Shown piece after piece: positions 19,631 to 29,083 of a stretch of DNA of 64,000 nt. The stretch is taken from contig NZ_JOHR01000010.1 of the NCBI RefSeq assembly GCF_000719775.1, forward strand, positions 1 through 64,000, read 5' to 3'. The notes below the pieces were generated by a model that saw only the letters and a program-made list of their open reading frames with translations, had not been told where the DNA came from and did no database searches. Made by a program: the position numbers and the translations under genes. The DNA is from Streptomyces sp. NRRL F-5135 (GTDB lineage Bacteria; Actinomycetota; Actinomycetes; Streptomycetales; Streptomycetaceae). Each line of letters opens with the position of its first letter. The first letter of the stretch is position 1.

Positions 19631-20413
19631 TCAGACGGCCACCGGCGTCGTGTCCACCGGCGCCGGTCCCCGGCCGGTGATCGCCAGGAAGGTGTCCTGG
19701 AGCGAGGCGTCGGCCGAGCCTCCGTACCGCCGCTTCAGCGCCTCCGGTGTCCCTTCCGCCGCCACCACGCCCCGGTCCACGACCACCAGCCGGTCGGACA
19801 GCTCGTCCGCCTCGTCCAGGTAGTGCGTGGTGAGGAAGACCGTCATGCCCTGCTCGTCCCGGATCCGGCGGACCAGGTCCCACAGGTCGGCCCGGCTGCC
19901 CGGGTCGAGTCCGGTGGTCGGTTCGTCGAGGAACAGCAGCGCGGGCCGGTGCACCAGACCCATCGCGATGTCCAGGCGCCGCTTCTGGCCCCCGGAGAGC
20001 GCTCCGCAGGACCGGTCCAGCAGGTCGGTGAGGCCGAGGTCGTGCGCCAGCTCGGCGGCGCGCTCCTCGGCGGCCTCCTTGCCGAGGCGGTACAGCCGGC
20101 CCTGGGTGATCAGCTCCTCCCGCACCGAGACCTGCGGGTCCGTCCCGCTGGACTGCGCGACATAACCGATCTCGCGCCGCACCGCCTCCGGCTCGCGCAC
20201 CAGGTCGTGGCCCGCGACGGTCGCGGCACCGCCGGTCGGCGACAGCAGTGTGGTCAGCATCCGCAGCGTCGTGGTCTTGCCCGCGCCGTTCGGCCCGAGG
20301 AAGCCGAGGATCTCGCCGGGCTCCACGGTCAGATCGATCCCGCGCACGGCCTCCACGGGGCCGGTCTTGGTGTGGAAGGTCCGGGCGAGCCCGGCGGTGC
20401 TGATGATTGCCAT
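19631..20413 (-). CDS. ABC transporter ATP-binding protein (DrrA-like)
   Basis: 260 residues. Walker A GPNGAGKTTTL is near 41, the signature is LSGGQKRRLDIAMGL, and Walker B is ALLFLDEPTTGLDP. It powers the adjacent ABC-2 permease. It is divergent from a TetR regulator across an 81-bp intergenic region with paired ACCCCAAA repeats, so local repression is likely. Confidence 0.92.
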   Translation of the reverse strand: MAIISTAGLARTFHTKTGPVEAVRGIDLTVEPGEILGFLGPNGAGKTTTLRMLTTLLSPTGGAATVAGHDLVREPEAVRREIGYVAQSSGTDPQVSVREELITQGRLYRLGKEAAEERAAELAHDLGLTDLLDRSCGALSGGQKRRLDIAMGLVHRPALLFLDEPTTGLDPGSRADLWDLVRRIRDEQGMTVFLTTHYLDEADELSDRLVVVDRGVVAAEGTPEALKRRYGGSADASLQDTFLAITGRGPAPVDTTPVAV

Positions 20414-20433
20414 GACTCCAGGAAAACAGAGTC

Positions 20434-20458
20434 ACCCCAAAAATGCAATGACCCCAAA
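20434..20458. promoter_or_regulatory. paired ACCCCAAA repeats in divergent promoter
   Basis: ACCCCAAA occurs at 20434-20441 and 20451-20458, 17 bp apart, in the 81-bp region between the exporter operon and its TetR gene. It could be the TetR operator or overlap the divergent promoters. Confidence 0.4.
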
Positions 20459-20494
20459 GTTTCATCCGCTGCGCCGAAGCCTAGGATGGGAGGC

Positions 20495-21133
20495 ATGTCC
20501 GAGGGCCTCAGAGAGCGCAAGAAGCGGCAGACCAGGCAGTACATCTCGGATGTCGCCACGGGGCTTTTCCTGGAGCGCGGCTTCGACGCGGTCACCATCG
20601 CCGAGATCGCGGAGGCCGCCGACGTCTCGGTCAACACGGTCTACAACTACTTCGAGGCGAAGGAAGACCTCTTCCTCGACCGCAGCAAGGGCATCGTCGA
20701 CCGGCTGCCCCGCCTCGTGCGGGGCCGTGAGGTGGGCGAGTCGGCGGCCGACGCGATCCTGCGCGGGCTGCGGGAGGAGGTCGAGGCGGTCTCACCGAAG
20801 GTCGGTCTCTTCGACGGGTACGCGCGCTTCATGCGGGTCGTCCAGGACTCGCACGCCCTCAGATCCCGCCTCTGGTTCATCCAGCAGGAGGTCCTGACCC
20901 GGCTGGAGACGGCGCTCAAGGAGGAGATGGGCGCCGCCGAGGACGAGATGCTGCCCACACTCGTGGCGGGGCAGCTGGCCTGGGCGCACGGCACGCTGAT
21001 GGGGTGGATCGGCGGGCAGATGGTGCGGGGACGCGAGCCCGAGGCGGTGTCGCGGGAAGCCCTCGTACTGCTCGACGACATCGAGGAGATCCTGGGCGAG
21101 CCGGTCCGTACGTACGGAGTGCGCGAGGGTTGA
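20495..21133 (+). CDS. TetR-family transcriptional regulator
   Basis: 212 residues. The N-terminal helix-turn-helix is canonical (ATGLFLERGFDAVTIAEIAEAADVSVNTVYNYFEAKEDLFLDR), followed by an all-helical ligand domain. The ATG has GGGAGG upstream. It is divergent from the DrrAB-like genes and probably represses them; the ligand is unknown. Confidence 0.9.
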   Translation: MSEGLRERKKRQTRQYISDVATGLFLERGFDAVTIAEIAEAADVSVNTVYNYFEAKEDLFLDRSKGIVDRLPRLVRGREVGESAADAILRGLREEVEAVSPKVGLFDGYARFMRVVQDSHALRSRLWFIQQEVLTRLETALKEEMGAAEDEMLPTLVAGQLAWAHGTLMGWIGGQMVRGREPEAVSREALVLLDDIEEILGEPVRTYGVREG

Positions 21134-21226
21134 CCGGCGTCGTCGACCGGCGCCGTTGACCGGTGTCCCGGCGGCCGGACCGGTGTGACGTCCGTCATGT
21201 GAGACGTGACGCGCATCTCTACACCG

Positions 21227-21255
21227 TTACAGCAAGCACTTGCTGACGCTAATCT
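21227..21255 (+). promoter_or_regulatory. candidate promoter with palindrome in the spacer
   Basis: TTACAG (21227-21232) and TAATCT (21250-21255) are 17 bp apart. The palindrome AGCAAGCACTTGCT (21231-21244) occupies the spacer, which is a classic repressor position. The leader to the downstream dehydrogenase start would be about 230 nt, and I see no supported gene in the rest of 21134-21490. Confidence 0.5.
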
Positions 21256-21490
21256 CCGCTCTGGAGGGCAGAAGTGAACAGGCGTTACGACCTGTGCCGG
21301 ACCGTGTGCGCCCGCACGCGGCCCGCGCGTGGCGTGACCTCCGTCGCGCGGCTCCCCGCCGAGTGACCCGCGCGCGGGGGCCGTTCGCGCCACGCGGCCT
21401 CCGCGCCGACCGGGCTCCGCTTCCCCTCCCGCTCGATCGCTCGCTCAGCCGCAGTCCGAGAAGAACCGAAAACGAAACGTGGGGTGCGTC

Positions 21491-22339
21491 GTGGCCAGGA
21501 AACTCGCCGTCATCGGGGCCGGACTGATGGGATCCGGGATCGCCCAGGTCGCCGCGGTGGCAGGCTGGGAAGTCGTCCTGCGCGATGTCACCGACGCGGC
21601 CCTGACCAAGGGGACGGACGCCATCCGGGACTCGCTCGCCCGGTTCGTGGGCAAGGGCAGGCTGGAGGAGGCCGACGCCGATGCCGCGCTCGCCCGCATC
21701 AGCAGGACCACCGACCTGGACGCCGCCGCGGACGTGGACATCGTGGTCGAGGCGGTCTTCGAACAGCTCGACGTGAAACACGAGATCTTCCGTACGCTCG
21801 ACAAGATCGTGGGGGAGCGGACCGTGCTCGCCTCGAACACCTCCGCCATCCCGATCACCAAGATCGCGGCGGTGACCGGGCGCCCGGAGCGGGTCGTCGG
21901 TACGCACTTCTTCTCGCCCGTGCCCATGATGCGGCTGTGCGAACTCGTGCGCGGCTACAAGACGAGCGACGAAACGCTCGCCACCGCACGGGAGTTCGCC
22001 GAGTCCCTGGGCAAGACCTGCGTCGTCGTCAACCGCGACGTGGCGGGCTTCGTGACCACCCGGCTGATCTCGGCGCTGGTGGTCGAGGCCGTCAAACTCC
22101 ACGAGTCGGGGGTCGCGTCCGCCGAGGACATCGACACCGCCTGCCGACTGGGGTTCGGCCACGCGATGGGCCCGCTCGCCACCGCCGATCTGACCGGTGT
22201 CGACATCCTGCTGCACGCCATCGGCAACATCTACACGGAGACCCAGGACGAGAAGTTTGCGCCGCCGGAGCTGATGCGGCGCATGGTGGACGCCGGTGAC
22301 ATCGGGCGCAAGAGCGGACAGGGGTTCTACACGCACTGA
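21491..22339 (+). CDS. 3-hydroxybutyryl-CoA dehydrogenase
   Basis: A 282-residue NAD(P)-dependent enzyme that interconverts acetoacetyl-CoA and 3-hydroxybutyryl-CoA. The dinucleotide motif GAGLMGSGIAQ is near residue 9. The catalytic His lies in GTHFFSPVPMM with Glu in the following CELVRG. The C-terminal domain has TTRLISALVVEAVKLHESGVAS and RKSGQGFYTH. The GTG at 21491 starts VARKLAVIGAG; an in-frame GTG four codons earlier is also possible. With the thiolase at 39507 it could link acetyl-CoA to C4 acyl-CoA metabolism. Confidence 0.93.
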   Translation: MARKLAVIGAGLMGSGIAQVAAVAGWEVVLRDVTDAALTKGTDAIRDSLARFVGKGRLEEADADAALARISRTTDLDAAADVDIVVEAVFEQLDVKHEIFRTLDKIVGERTVLASNTSAIPITKIAAVTGRPERVVGTHFFSPVPMMRLCELVRGYKTSDETLATAREFAESLGKTCVVVNRDVAGFVTTRLISALVVEAVKLHESGVASAEDIDTACRLGFGHAMGPLATADLTGVDILLHAIGNIYTETQDEKFAPPELMRRMVDAGDIGRKSGQGFYTH

Positions 22340-22525
22340 GCCCGCGCGGAACACCCGCTGACCCGTCACGCGCCGGCCCGGCCGCGCTGCCGCGCCGCCC
22401 TTCGCCCCTCTGGGTGAATTCGGTATCGGTTCGCTCACGGACGGCAACTTCTTCGGTCGCGTGACAGTCAGTTGTTGAAAGACAGAACAGACTACGGAGA
22501 ACAGCAGCACTCTCGGGGAGCGCAT

Positions 22526-22849
22526 ATGCACATCAGGGGCGACCACGCCGAGCTGGTCGTCGGGGGCCGCCTCGACGTACGCAGCGCGGCGGACGCCCGT
22601 ACGGTCCTGCACTCGGCCGTCGACGACGGCGCCGGCGACCTGGTGCTCGACCTGACCGAACTGGACTCCTGGGACGCCACGGGACTCGGCGTCATCATGG
22701 GAGCCCACCGACGAGCGGGGCGGTGCGGCCGGAGGCTTGTGCTGCGCGGCGTTCCGCCGCAGATGCAGCGTTTGCTGGTGGCCACCCGGCTGCACCGCAT
22801 CCTCGCCATCGAGGGCGGGATCGCCGCGGAGTCCCTGCCGTGGGTCTGA
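22526..22849 (+). CDS. STAS-domain anti-sigma factor antagonist-like protein
   Basis: 107 residues forming one STAS domain. The loop that is phosphorylated in SpoIIAA/RsbV (DSSG or DSTG) here reads WDATGLGVIMG, so the first Ser is Ala and only Thr could accept phosphate. GGGAG lies upstream of the ATG. No anti-sigma kinase gene is adjacent. Confidence 0.85.
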   Translation: MHIRGDHAELVVGGRLDVRSAADARTVLHSAVDDGAGDLVLDLTELDSWDATGLGVIMGAHRRAGRCGRRLVLRGVPPQMQRLLVATRLHRILAIEGGIAAESLPWV

Positions 22850-23080
22850 CCGGACCGCTCAGGGAAGGACGGCCTGTGACCGGGCCGCTCGGCACGATCC
22901 TCACGGGACCGTGACCTTCAGGACCCCGCGGGCCCCCGCTGTTCATGGATACTGGGCACTGGAGTTCGGCGTGTCCGCAGACCGACGGACCGACCGACAG
23001 AGCAGGCACCGGACCAGAAGCGACAGATGGGCGTGCGCGGCCGGGGGCGACCGCATGCCACGATCTGGGGGGCTTTCACC

Positions 23081-26026
23081 ATGGACCCGATAAACCGGGG
23101 ACCTGAAGAGTACGGCCATGACGGCGGTCACGGCGACGAGCGCCCCGGGGGCGAACGTCGCGATGGCGAACGCCTCGTGGGGAGCGAGAGCGGGACATCG
23201 GCCGCGGACACCGGCACCGGCCCGGCGGCGGGTTCACGTGCGGACGCCGCCGGGCACGACGACTCCGCGGCGCGGGAGCGGCACGGCGCGAGCGACCCGT
23301 ACGGCACGAACGCTCCGCACGGCGCGGACGGCAAGGACGCCTCGTACGGTACGGGCTCCGCGTTCGACGCGGGCGGCTCGCACGGTACGGGCGTCCCGAA
23401 CGGCGGTCTCGGCGAGGGCGGTTCGGGCGCGGAGGCCGACGAGGACACCGAACCGGAGCGACCGCCGCGCGCGCTGATCATCCCCGGTGTGACGCCCCTG
23501 GCGCCGCCCGCCACGCCCGCCGTCCCCGCCGGGAGCGGACTGACCCACCTCGCGGGAGCCGTGCCCCCGCCCGTCCGCACCCGCCAACTGGTCTCCGGCG
23601 ACTTCCTGCTGACCGTCAATCCCGTCGACGGCAGCGAGATCGAACTCTGCCCGCCCGGCCGCCGGCCCGGCGCGCCCGTCCGGCGCACCGCGGAGGAGCG
23701 CGTCGATCACCAGCGGGCCGGCCGGCCGCCGGTGCCCGCGGGGCCCGTCGCCCCGCCGCTGCCCCTGCTGGAGCGCGCCGAGGAGCGGGAGCGGCTGGTC
23801 GGCCTGGTCTCGCGCGGCCGTTCCGTCCGGCTGGTCGGCCCCGCCGGTTCCGGACGTACCGCGCTGCTCGACGCCGTCGCCGCGGACTGCGCGGATCTCG
23901 CCCCCGACGGGGTCGTACGCCTCTCCGGCCACCACCGCACCGCCACCGAGCTGCTGTACGAGCTGTACGCGGCCGTCTTCGACTCGGCGCTGCGCCGGCC
24001 CGACCGGGCCGTACTGCTCGAACTGGTCGGCGGGATCGGCGCGGTGGTCGTCCTCGACGACCTGGAGCTGGGCGGCGAGGCGCTGGACGAACTGCTCGCT
24101 GCCACGCCCGAGTGCGCCTACCTGCTGGCGCCCGCTCCCGACGCCGATCCGCCCTCCGCCGACGCGGGCCTCGACGAGGTCGCCCTCGGCGGGCTGGGCC
24201 GCGGGGCCTCGCTGGAACTGCTGGAGCGCGCCGTGGACCGGCCGCTCACCGACGAGGAGGCGAACTGGGCGGGTGACCTCTGGTTCGAGTCCGAGGGGCT
24301 GCCGCTGCGCTTCGTCCAGGCGGGCGCGCTGCTGCGCCAGCGCGACCGGCTGCGCGGCGCGGCCGACGCGGCGGACGAGTTCGAACCGTTCGAACGCCCC
24401 GCCGACGACGCGAAGTTCGGCGCTCCCGAGTCCTACGACACACCGCTGCCGAGTGTCGGCGAGGGCGCCGCGCCCGCCGCTCTGCTCGCGTCCCGGCTGA
24501 GCGAGTCCGCCCGGGCCACCCTGCGTTTCGCCGTCGCGCTCGGCGGCGAGGTCCCGCACCAGGCGCACCTGCCGGCCCTGACAGGCGACACCCACGCGGA
24601 CGCCGCCGTCGGCGAACTGATGAGCTGTGGGCTGCTGACGCCGGTCGGCCCGCGCTACCGGCTCGCCCCCGGGGTCGCGGGACAGCTGGAGCGGGAGGGG
24701 TACGGCGACGACGCCGTGGCGCACGCGCTGACCGCCGCGCAGCACTACGCCTGGTGGGCCGGGCACCCCTCGGTCACGCCCGAGCGGGTGTGCGCGGAGG
24801 CGGACGCGGTGCTCGCCACGCTGGCCCCGCTGATCGCCGGGCAGGAGCCGGGGCGGGCGAGCGCGGCCGTACTGCTGGTCCGCAGCGCCGCGCCCGCGTT
24901 CCTCGCCGGGCTGCACTGGGGCGCCTGGGAGCGGGCGCTGCGTTCCGGCTGCGAGGCGGCGCGGCTGGCCGGGGAGGTGGCCGAGGAGGCGTACCTCCAC
25001 CATGAACTGGGTGTCCTGGCACTGTGCGTGGGCAACCCCGAGCGGGCGCGCGCGGAGCTGGAGGCGTCCATCGGCATGCGCGGTGCCGTCGCCGACAAGA
25101 GCGGTACGGTCGCCGGCCGGCGGGCGCTGGCCCTGGTCACGGACCACGAGAACGCGGCGGCCGGTACGGGCGGCCGGTCGCCGGCCGTACGGCTCGACGA
25201 GCGGGCCGCACCGGCCGTGGCGGCCCTGCCGGGGCCGCCCGCCTCGCTCGGCCCGGCCGGCGCGCCGGGGACGGGAGCGACCGGGCCGGACGACACCGGT
25301 TCCGGCGCGGACGTGACCCTGGTGACCAGGCGCGACATCCCGGTGGTCGCTCCGGCTGCCGCCGCGACCTCCGCCATGAGGTCCGGCCCGGTGCCGCACA
25401 CCCCGGCCGGGCGGCGGCCCGGTGCGTCCCGGCGCGGCGCGGCGTTCACCGGAGCCCGCCGCAACCTGGTGGCGGCCGGCGCGGGAGCGGTCCTCGCGGC
25501 CGTCCTGGGCACGGTCGTCACCCTGGGCGCGACCTCCGGCAACGACAACGCGAAGAACGACAAGGTCCGTACGGAACAGTCCACCGGCACCGACGAGGGC
25601 GAGGGCGGCGTGCCGGCCGAACAGCCCGTGGACGACACGACGTCGGGCCCCGGCGACCTCCTGCCCGAGCCGGGCGCCACCGGTGTGGCGAGCCCGAGCG
25701 GTGGCACCCCCTCCGGCTCGCCGTCGCCGTCGGACAGCCCCTCGCCGAGCGGTTCCTCCGAGGACGACGACCCGACGACACCGGACGCCCCGGCGGACCC
25801 GCCCGAGGAACCCTCGTCGCCGTCCGGCCCGGCGGAGCCCTCGGACCCGAAGCCGACCTCGGAGGACCCGCCGCCGTCGGAGGAGCCGTCGGACCCGGAG
25901 CCCACCCAGTCCGAGGAACCGCCCCCGTCCTCCCCGGAGACCACGGCGAGCGGTACGTCCCCGAGCCTCACCGCGGGGGCGATGGAGACGGCGACGGAGA
26001 CGGCACCGTCCGAGCAGGTCGTCTGA
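23081..26026 (+). CDS. large P-loop (STAND/AAA-like) protein with one membrane helix and Pro/Ser/Glu tail
   Basis: 981 residues. The N-terminal ~140 are low-complexity Gly/Asp/Ala. A Walker A loop GPAGSGRT is at about 253-260 and a Walker B-like VVVLDDLEL near 325, followed by a helical region rich in ARAELE/AWERAL-type repeats. A single membrane helix (NLVAAGAGAVLAAVLGTVVTLGA) is at about 795-817, and the last ~160 residues are Pro/Ser/Glu/Thr-rich, probably outside the cell. The P-loop would be cytosolic. The start is the ATG at 23081, with GGGGGG upstream. The Streptomyces orthologue is annotated only as an ATP/GTP-binding protein. Cytosolic nucleotide sensing tied to a wall-spanning tail is inference. 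Confidence 0.75.
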   Translation: MDPINRGPEEYGHDGGHGDERPGGERRDGERLVGSESGTSAADTGTGPAAGSRADAAGHDDSAARERHGASDPYGTNAPHGADGKDASYGTGSAFDAGGSHGTGVPNGGLGEGGSGAEADEDTEPERPPRALIIPGVTPLAPPATPAVPAGSGLTHLAGAVPPPVRTRQLVSGDFLLTVNPVDGSEIELCPPGRRPGAPVRRTAEERVDHQRAGRPPVPAGPVAPPLPLLERAEERERLVGLVSRGRSVRLVGPAGSGRTALLDAVAADCADLAPDGVVRLSGHHRTATELLYELYAAVFDSALRRPDRAVLLELVGGIGAVVVLDDLELGGEALDELLAATPECAYLLAPAPDADPPSADAGLDEVALGGLGRGASLELLERAVDRPLTDEEANWAGDLWFESEGLPLRFVQAGALLRQRDRLRGAADAADEFEPFERPADDAKFGAPESYDTPLPSVGEGAAPAALLASRLSESARATLRFAVALGGEVPHQAHLPALTGDTHADAAVGELMSCGLLTPVGPRYRLAPGVAGQLEREGYGDDAVAHALTAAQHYAWWAGHPSVTPERVCAEADAVLATLAPLIAGQEPGRASAAVLLVRSAAPAFLAGLHWGAWERALRSGCEAARLAGEVAEEAYLHHELGVLALCVGNPERARAELEASIGMRGAVADKSGTVAGRRALALVTDHENAAAGTGGRSPAVRLDERAAPAVAALPGPPASLGPAGAPGTGATGPDDTGSGADVTLVTRRDIPVVAPAAAATSAMRSGPVPHTPAGRRPGASRRGAAFTGARRNLVAAGAGAVLAAVLGTVVTLGATSGNDNAKNDKVRTEQSTGTDEGEGGVPAEQPVDDTTSGPGDLLPEPGATGVASPSGGTPSGSPSPSDSPSPSGSSEDDDPTTPDAPADPPEEPSSPSGPAEPSDPKPTSEDPPPSEEPSDPEPTQSEEPPPSSPETTASGTSPSLTAGAMETATETAPSEQVV

Positions 26027-26082
26027 GCGGGTCGTCCGAGCCGGGTCGTCCGAGCGACGGCCCCGGAGCGGCACGACACGGG

Positions 26083-26127
26083 GACAGGCCCCCTGCCGAT
26101 GGTGGAAACACCGGCAGGGGGCCTGTC
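26083..26127. terminator. bidirectional terminator between convergent genes
   Basis: Sixteen-bp perfect arms GACAGGCCCCCTGCCG / CGGCAGGGGGCCTGTC with a 13-nt loop lie between the P-loop gene and nucS. Confidence 0.85.
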
Positions 26128-26174
26128 GCCCTCTCGCTCCCGGAGGACTACAACGGGAAGGACCGCCCGGAACT

Positions 26175-26846
26175 CTAGAAGAGCTTCAGCTTGTCGTCCT
26201 CGATGCCCCGCAGCCCGTCATAGTCCAGCACCACACACCCGATTCCCCGGTCCGTGGCCAGTACCCGGGCCTGTGGCTTGATCTCCTGGGCCGCGAACAC
26301 CCCCCTCACCGGGGCCAGATGGGGATCCCGGTTCAGCAGCTCCAGATAGCGTGTGAGCTGCTCGACACCGTCGATCTCGCCGCGTCGCTTGATCTCCACG
26401 GCGACCGTCGCGCCGGCGGCGTCCCGGCACAGGATGTCCACCGGGCCGATGGCCGTGGGGTACTCGCGGCGGATGAGGCTGTAGCCGTCCCCGAGTGTCT
26501 CGATCCGGTCCGCCAGAAGCTCCTGAAGGTGCGCTTCTACGCCGTCCTTGATGAGACCCGGATCGACGCCCAACTCGTGCGAGGAATCGTGGAGAACTTC
26601 CTCCATCGTGATGATCAATTTCTCGCCCGCTTTGTTCACGACCGTCCAGACGCCCTCGTTCTCGCCCGCACCTTCTTTGAGCGTGCACGGCGGTGACATC
26701 CAGTTGAGGGGTTTGTACGCCCGGTCATCGGCGTGGATGGACACACTGCCGTCGGCCTTGACCAGGATGAGGCGGGGGGCGGAGGGCAGGTGGGCGGTGA
26801 GACGACCCGCGTAGTCGACGGAGCAGCGGGCAATGACGAGGCGCAT
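26175..26846 (-). CDS. nucS: mismatch-specific endonuclease NucS (EndoMS)
   Basis: A 223-residue protein that in actinobacteria performs the non-canonical mismatch repair replacing MutS/MutL, cutting both strands at G-T, G-G and T-T mismatches. The N-terminal DNA-binding domain begins [21 protein letters not shown]. The C-terminal PD-(D/E)xK nuclease carries GPVDILCRD, then [21 protein letters not shown] with the catalytic Glu and Lys. The frame is open upstream but the ATG at 26846 matches the conserved N-terminus. Confidence 0.93.
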   Translation of the reverse strand: MRLVIARCSVDYAGRLTAHLPSAPRLILVKADGSVSIHADDRAYKPLNWMSPPCTLKEGAGENEGVWTVVNKAGEKLIITMEEVLHDSSHELGVDPGLIKDGVEAHLQELLADRIETLGDGYSLIRREYPTAIGPVDILCRDAAGATVAVEIKRRGEIDGVEQLTRYLELLNRDPHLAPVRGVFAAQEIKPQARVLATDRGIGCVVLDYDGLRGIEDDKLKLF

Positions 26847-27055
26847 GGGCGGCACGCTACTCGACCTCCGCCCCGGCGCGCGATTCGCCCCGGAAGCCCC
26901 GTTCGTTAATGGCCGGTTGTGTTCCCAATCTCCTGGTGCGGTCCGGACAGCGCGCATAACGTGGCAGCTGCAGGTCGCCGCCCGTGCACGCTGCGTGTCG
27001 GTGCCTTCTTCCCTGCCCGTAAGGCCCCGCCCCCGGGGTCGCGAGAGGAGAACCC

Positions 27056-27448
27056 ATGTCGCTCGACGTCTCACCGGCACTGTTGGAGCAGGCCGAGCGA
27101 GGCGAGGTCGACGAAGCGGACTTCGTCGACTGCGTCCGGACCTCCCTGCCCTATGCATGGGAGATGATCAGTTCTCTGGTGGCACAGCTGAAGGTGGACG
27201 GTGGACAGTTCGCCGACAACCAGACGCCCCCGCCGGACGAGCAGGCACGTGGTCAACTGCTGCGCGCGCTCGCCAGCGACGCGATCCGCGGCGCGCTGCA
27301 ACGGCACTTTGGAGTGCGTCTGGCGTTCCAGAACTGCCACCGTGTCGCGGTGTTCCCACTGGACACCTCGGTCGACGAGCGGCTGGGCCGCTTCACTTCC
27401 GTCCGGGCCCAGCTGCTCAACCAGTCGCCGGAACTGCGGGACTGCTGA
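27056..27448 (+). CDS. SCO5389-family protein
   Basis: A 130-residue soluble protein of unknown function, conserved in Streptomyces beside nucS. It starts [38 protein letters not shown], and a GAGGAG lies 6 nt before the ATG. There is no recognisable catalytic motif. It is divergent from nucS across 209 bp. Confidence 0.8.
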   Translation: MSLDVSPALLEQAERGEVDEADFVDCVRTSLPYAWEMISSLVAQLKVDGGQFADNQTPPPDEQARGQLLRALASDAIRGALQRHFGVRLAFQNCHRVAVFPLDTSVDERLGRFTSVRAQLLNQSPELRDC

Positions 27449-27481
27449 CGCGCGGGATCGCCGGCGCGTGTGACGTATCGT

Positions 27482-27527
27482 GCTGCCGCTCCGCATCGCC
27501 GAGGCACCCGGGTGCTGGAGCGGCAGC
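27482..27527. terminator. bidirectional terminator
   Basis: Eleven-bp arms GCTGCCGCTCC / GGAGCGGCAGC enclose an inner GCACCCGGGTGC palindrome. It lies between the convergent SCO5389-type gene and the luciferase-like gene. I see nothing else in 27528-27699. Confidence 0.65.
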
Positions 27528-27699
27528 GTCCCGGAGACGGACATCCGGGCGGGACACACTTCGGCCGGCACTCTTGGCCGGGACACTTCGGCAGGGAACT
27601 CGGGGCCGGGCCCGGAGCGGGACTCCGGCACCGCGCCGCCCGTCGGCCGGGAGGCCTTTCGCGACGCCCTCCGCGCGCCGGTCCAGGGACGGCCGCCGC

Positions 27700-28872
27700 T
27701 CAGCCGAGCAGGGGCAGGACCTCGGCTCCCAGCCGCCGTACGTTCTCCTCCGTGACCGCCAGGTCCCCCGAGCCCTCCACGAGCAGCGCGAAGCGCCGGA
27801 TGCCGGTGCGTTCGGCCGTCGTCGTGAGGCGGTCGGCGGCCAGCCGGGGCGTCCCCACCGGATGCAGGCGGCACAGCAACTCCGTGTAGGCCATCGGGTC
27901 CCGCATGCTCCGCGCCCGGCCGTCGACCGTGACATGGGCGCCGAGGCCCTGCCGCAGCCAGCCGGGCATCGACTTGGCGAGTGCCTCCACCGCCGCGCCC
28001 CGGCAGTCCGCGATCTGCGCGACACCGGCCGAGACGTGCGGCGCGTCCGCGATCTCCCCCGGCGAGCGGCCCGCGGCACGGGCGTGCCTGCGCCACAGTG
28101 CGACCATGTCCGCCTTCTCCTCGTCGCCACAGTGCATTCCGAGCAGCATCGGCAGGCCGCGCTCGGCGGCCAGCTTCACCGTCCTCGGCGAGGTGCAGGC
28201 GATCAAGGTCTCGGGGCCGGAACCGGCGTCTGACCGAGCGTCGGCGCCTGGCCGCGCGCCGGTGCCGGACCGAGCGCCGGGGTCAGGGCCGGGTCCGGGG
28301 CCCGGGACCCGCCCCGGGGCGCCGCCGGCGCGGGCGACGGCCGGGCGCGCTCCCGCCCCGACCGCCCACAGCGCGTCCAACTCGTCCGGGCGCGGTACGA
28401 CCGGTACCTCACGGAAGCTGAATCGTTCTCCCGAAGCCGACACGCGCGGCTCCCGCAGCCAGCGGATCAATAGATCGAGCGATTCGGGGAAGTCGTGTTC
28501 GTACGCCCGCAGGCCCGTGCCGAACACCTCCAGATCGACCCAGGGGCCGCCCCGGCCCACGCCGAGCGTGAACCGTCCGCCGGACAGGAGGTGCAGCAGC
28601 GCCGCCTGCTCGCCGAGTGCCACCGGGTGCACGTTGGGCAGCACGCTGACCGCCGTGCCGACCCGGATCCGGTGCGTACGGCCGAGGAGCACCCCGGCCA
28701 GGGTCACGGCCGACGGGCAGACGCCGTACGGCACGAAGTGGTGCTCCGCCAGCCAGACCGAGTCCAGCCCGGACGCCTCGGCGACCTCCGTGGTGCGCAC
28801 CGCCCGGTGCAGCGCCTCCCCCTGTCCCTGGCCCGGGAACTGGGCGGCCAGTACAAAAGCTCCAACGCGCAT
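27700..28872 (-). CDS. luciferase-like (LLM) flavin-dependent oxidoreductase
   Basis: 390 residues with the bacterial-luciferase TIM-barrel pattern: ASGLDSVWLAEHHF, RIRVGTAVSVLPNVHPVALGEQAALLHLLSGGRFTLGVGRG. Such enzymes use FMNH2 or F420 to oxidise varied substrates. A Gly/Pro/Ala/Arg-rich insertion of about 50 residues (173-221) interrupts the barrel; it is low-complexity and probably a surface loop. The ATG at 28872 gives the expected N-terminus MRVGAFVLAAQFPGQ. Confidence 0.85.
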   Translation of the reverse strand: MRVGAFVLAAQFPGQGQGEALHRAVRTTEVAEASGLDSVWLAEHHFVPYGVCPSAVTLAGVLLGRTHRIRVGTAVSVLPNVHPVALGEQAALLHLLSGGRFTLGVGRGGPWVDLEVFGTGLRAYEHDFPESLDLLIRWLREPRVSASGERFSFREVPVVPRPDELDALWAVGAGARPAVARAGGAPGRVPGPGPGPDPGARSGTGARPGADARSDAGSGPETLIACTSPRTVKLAAERGLPMLLGMHCGDEEKADMVALWRRHARAAGRSPGEIADAPHVSAGVAQIADCRGAAVEALAKSMPGWLRQGLGAHVTVDGRARSMRDPMAYTELLCRLHPVGTPRLAADRLTTTAERTGIRRFALLVEGSGDLAVTEENVRRLGAEVLPLLG

Positions 28873-29083
28873 CGCCTCTTGCCTCCTCGCGGCCGACGCG
28901 GCTCCCCCTACGGGCAACAACGTCTGACACGTGCCAAAGGCACGGCCGGGCCCTGAAGTTCTTGCGATTGTCCGGTAAGTGCCTTCTGCGTGCTGCGGTA
29001 TCCCCCCTTCCGGGCGGCGCCTGCCCCCGCGATCGCGCCGTACGCTGGAGTGGAACCGTGCCGTCTGCCCCGTGAGGTGTCCT

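Noticed and set aside
21240..21527. 95-codon frame upstream of the 3-hydroxybutyryl-CoA dehydrogenase
   Set aside because: Arg/Pro/Ala-rich, overlaps the dehydrogenase start and begins at the promoter palindrome; more likely leader.
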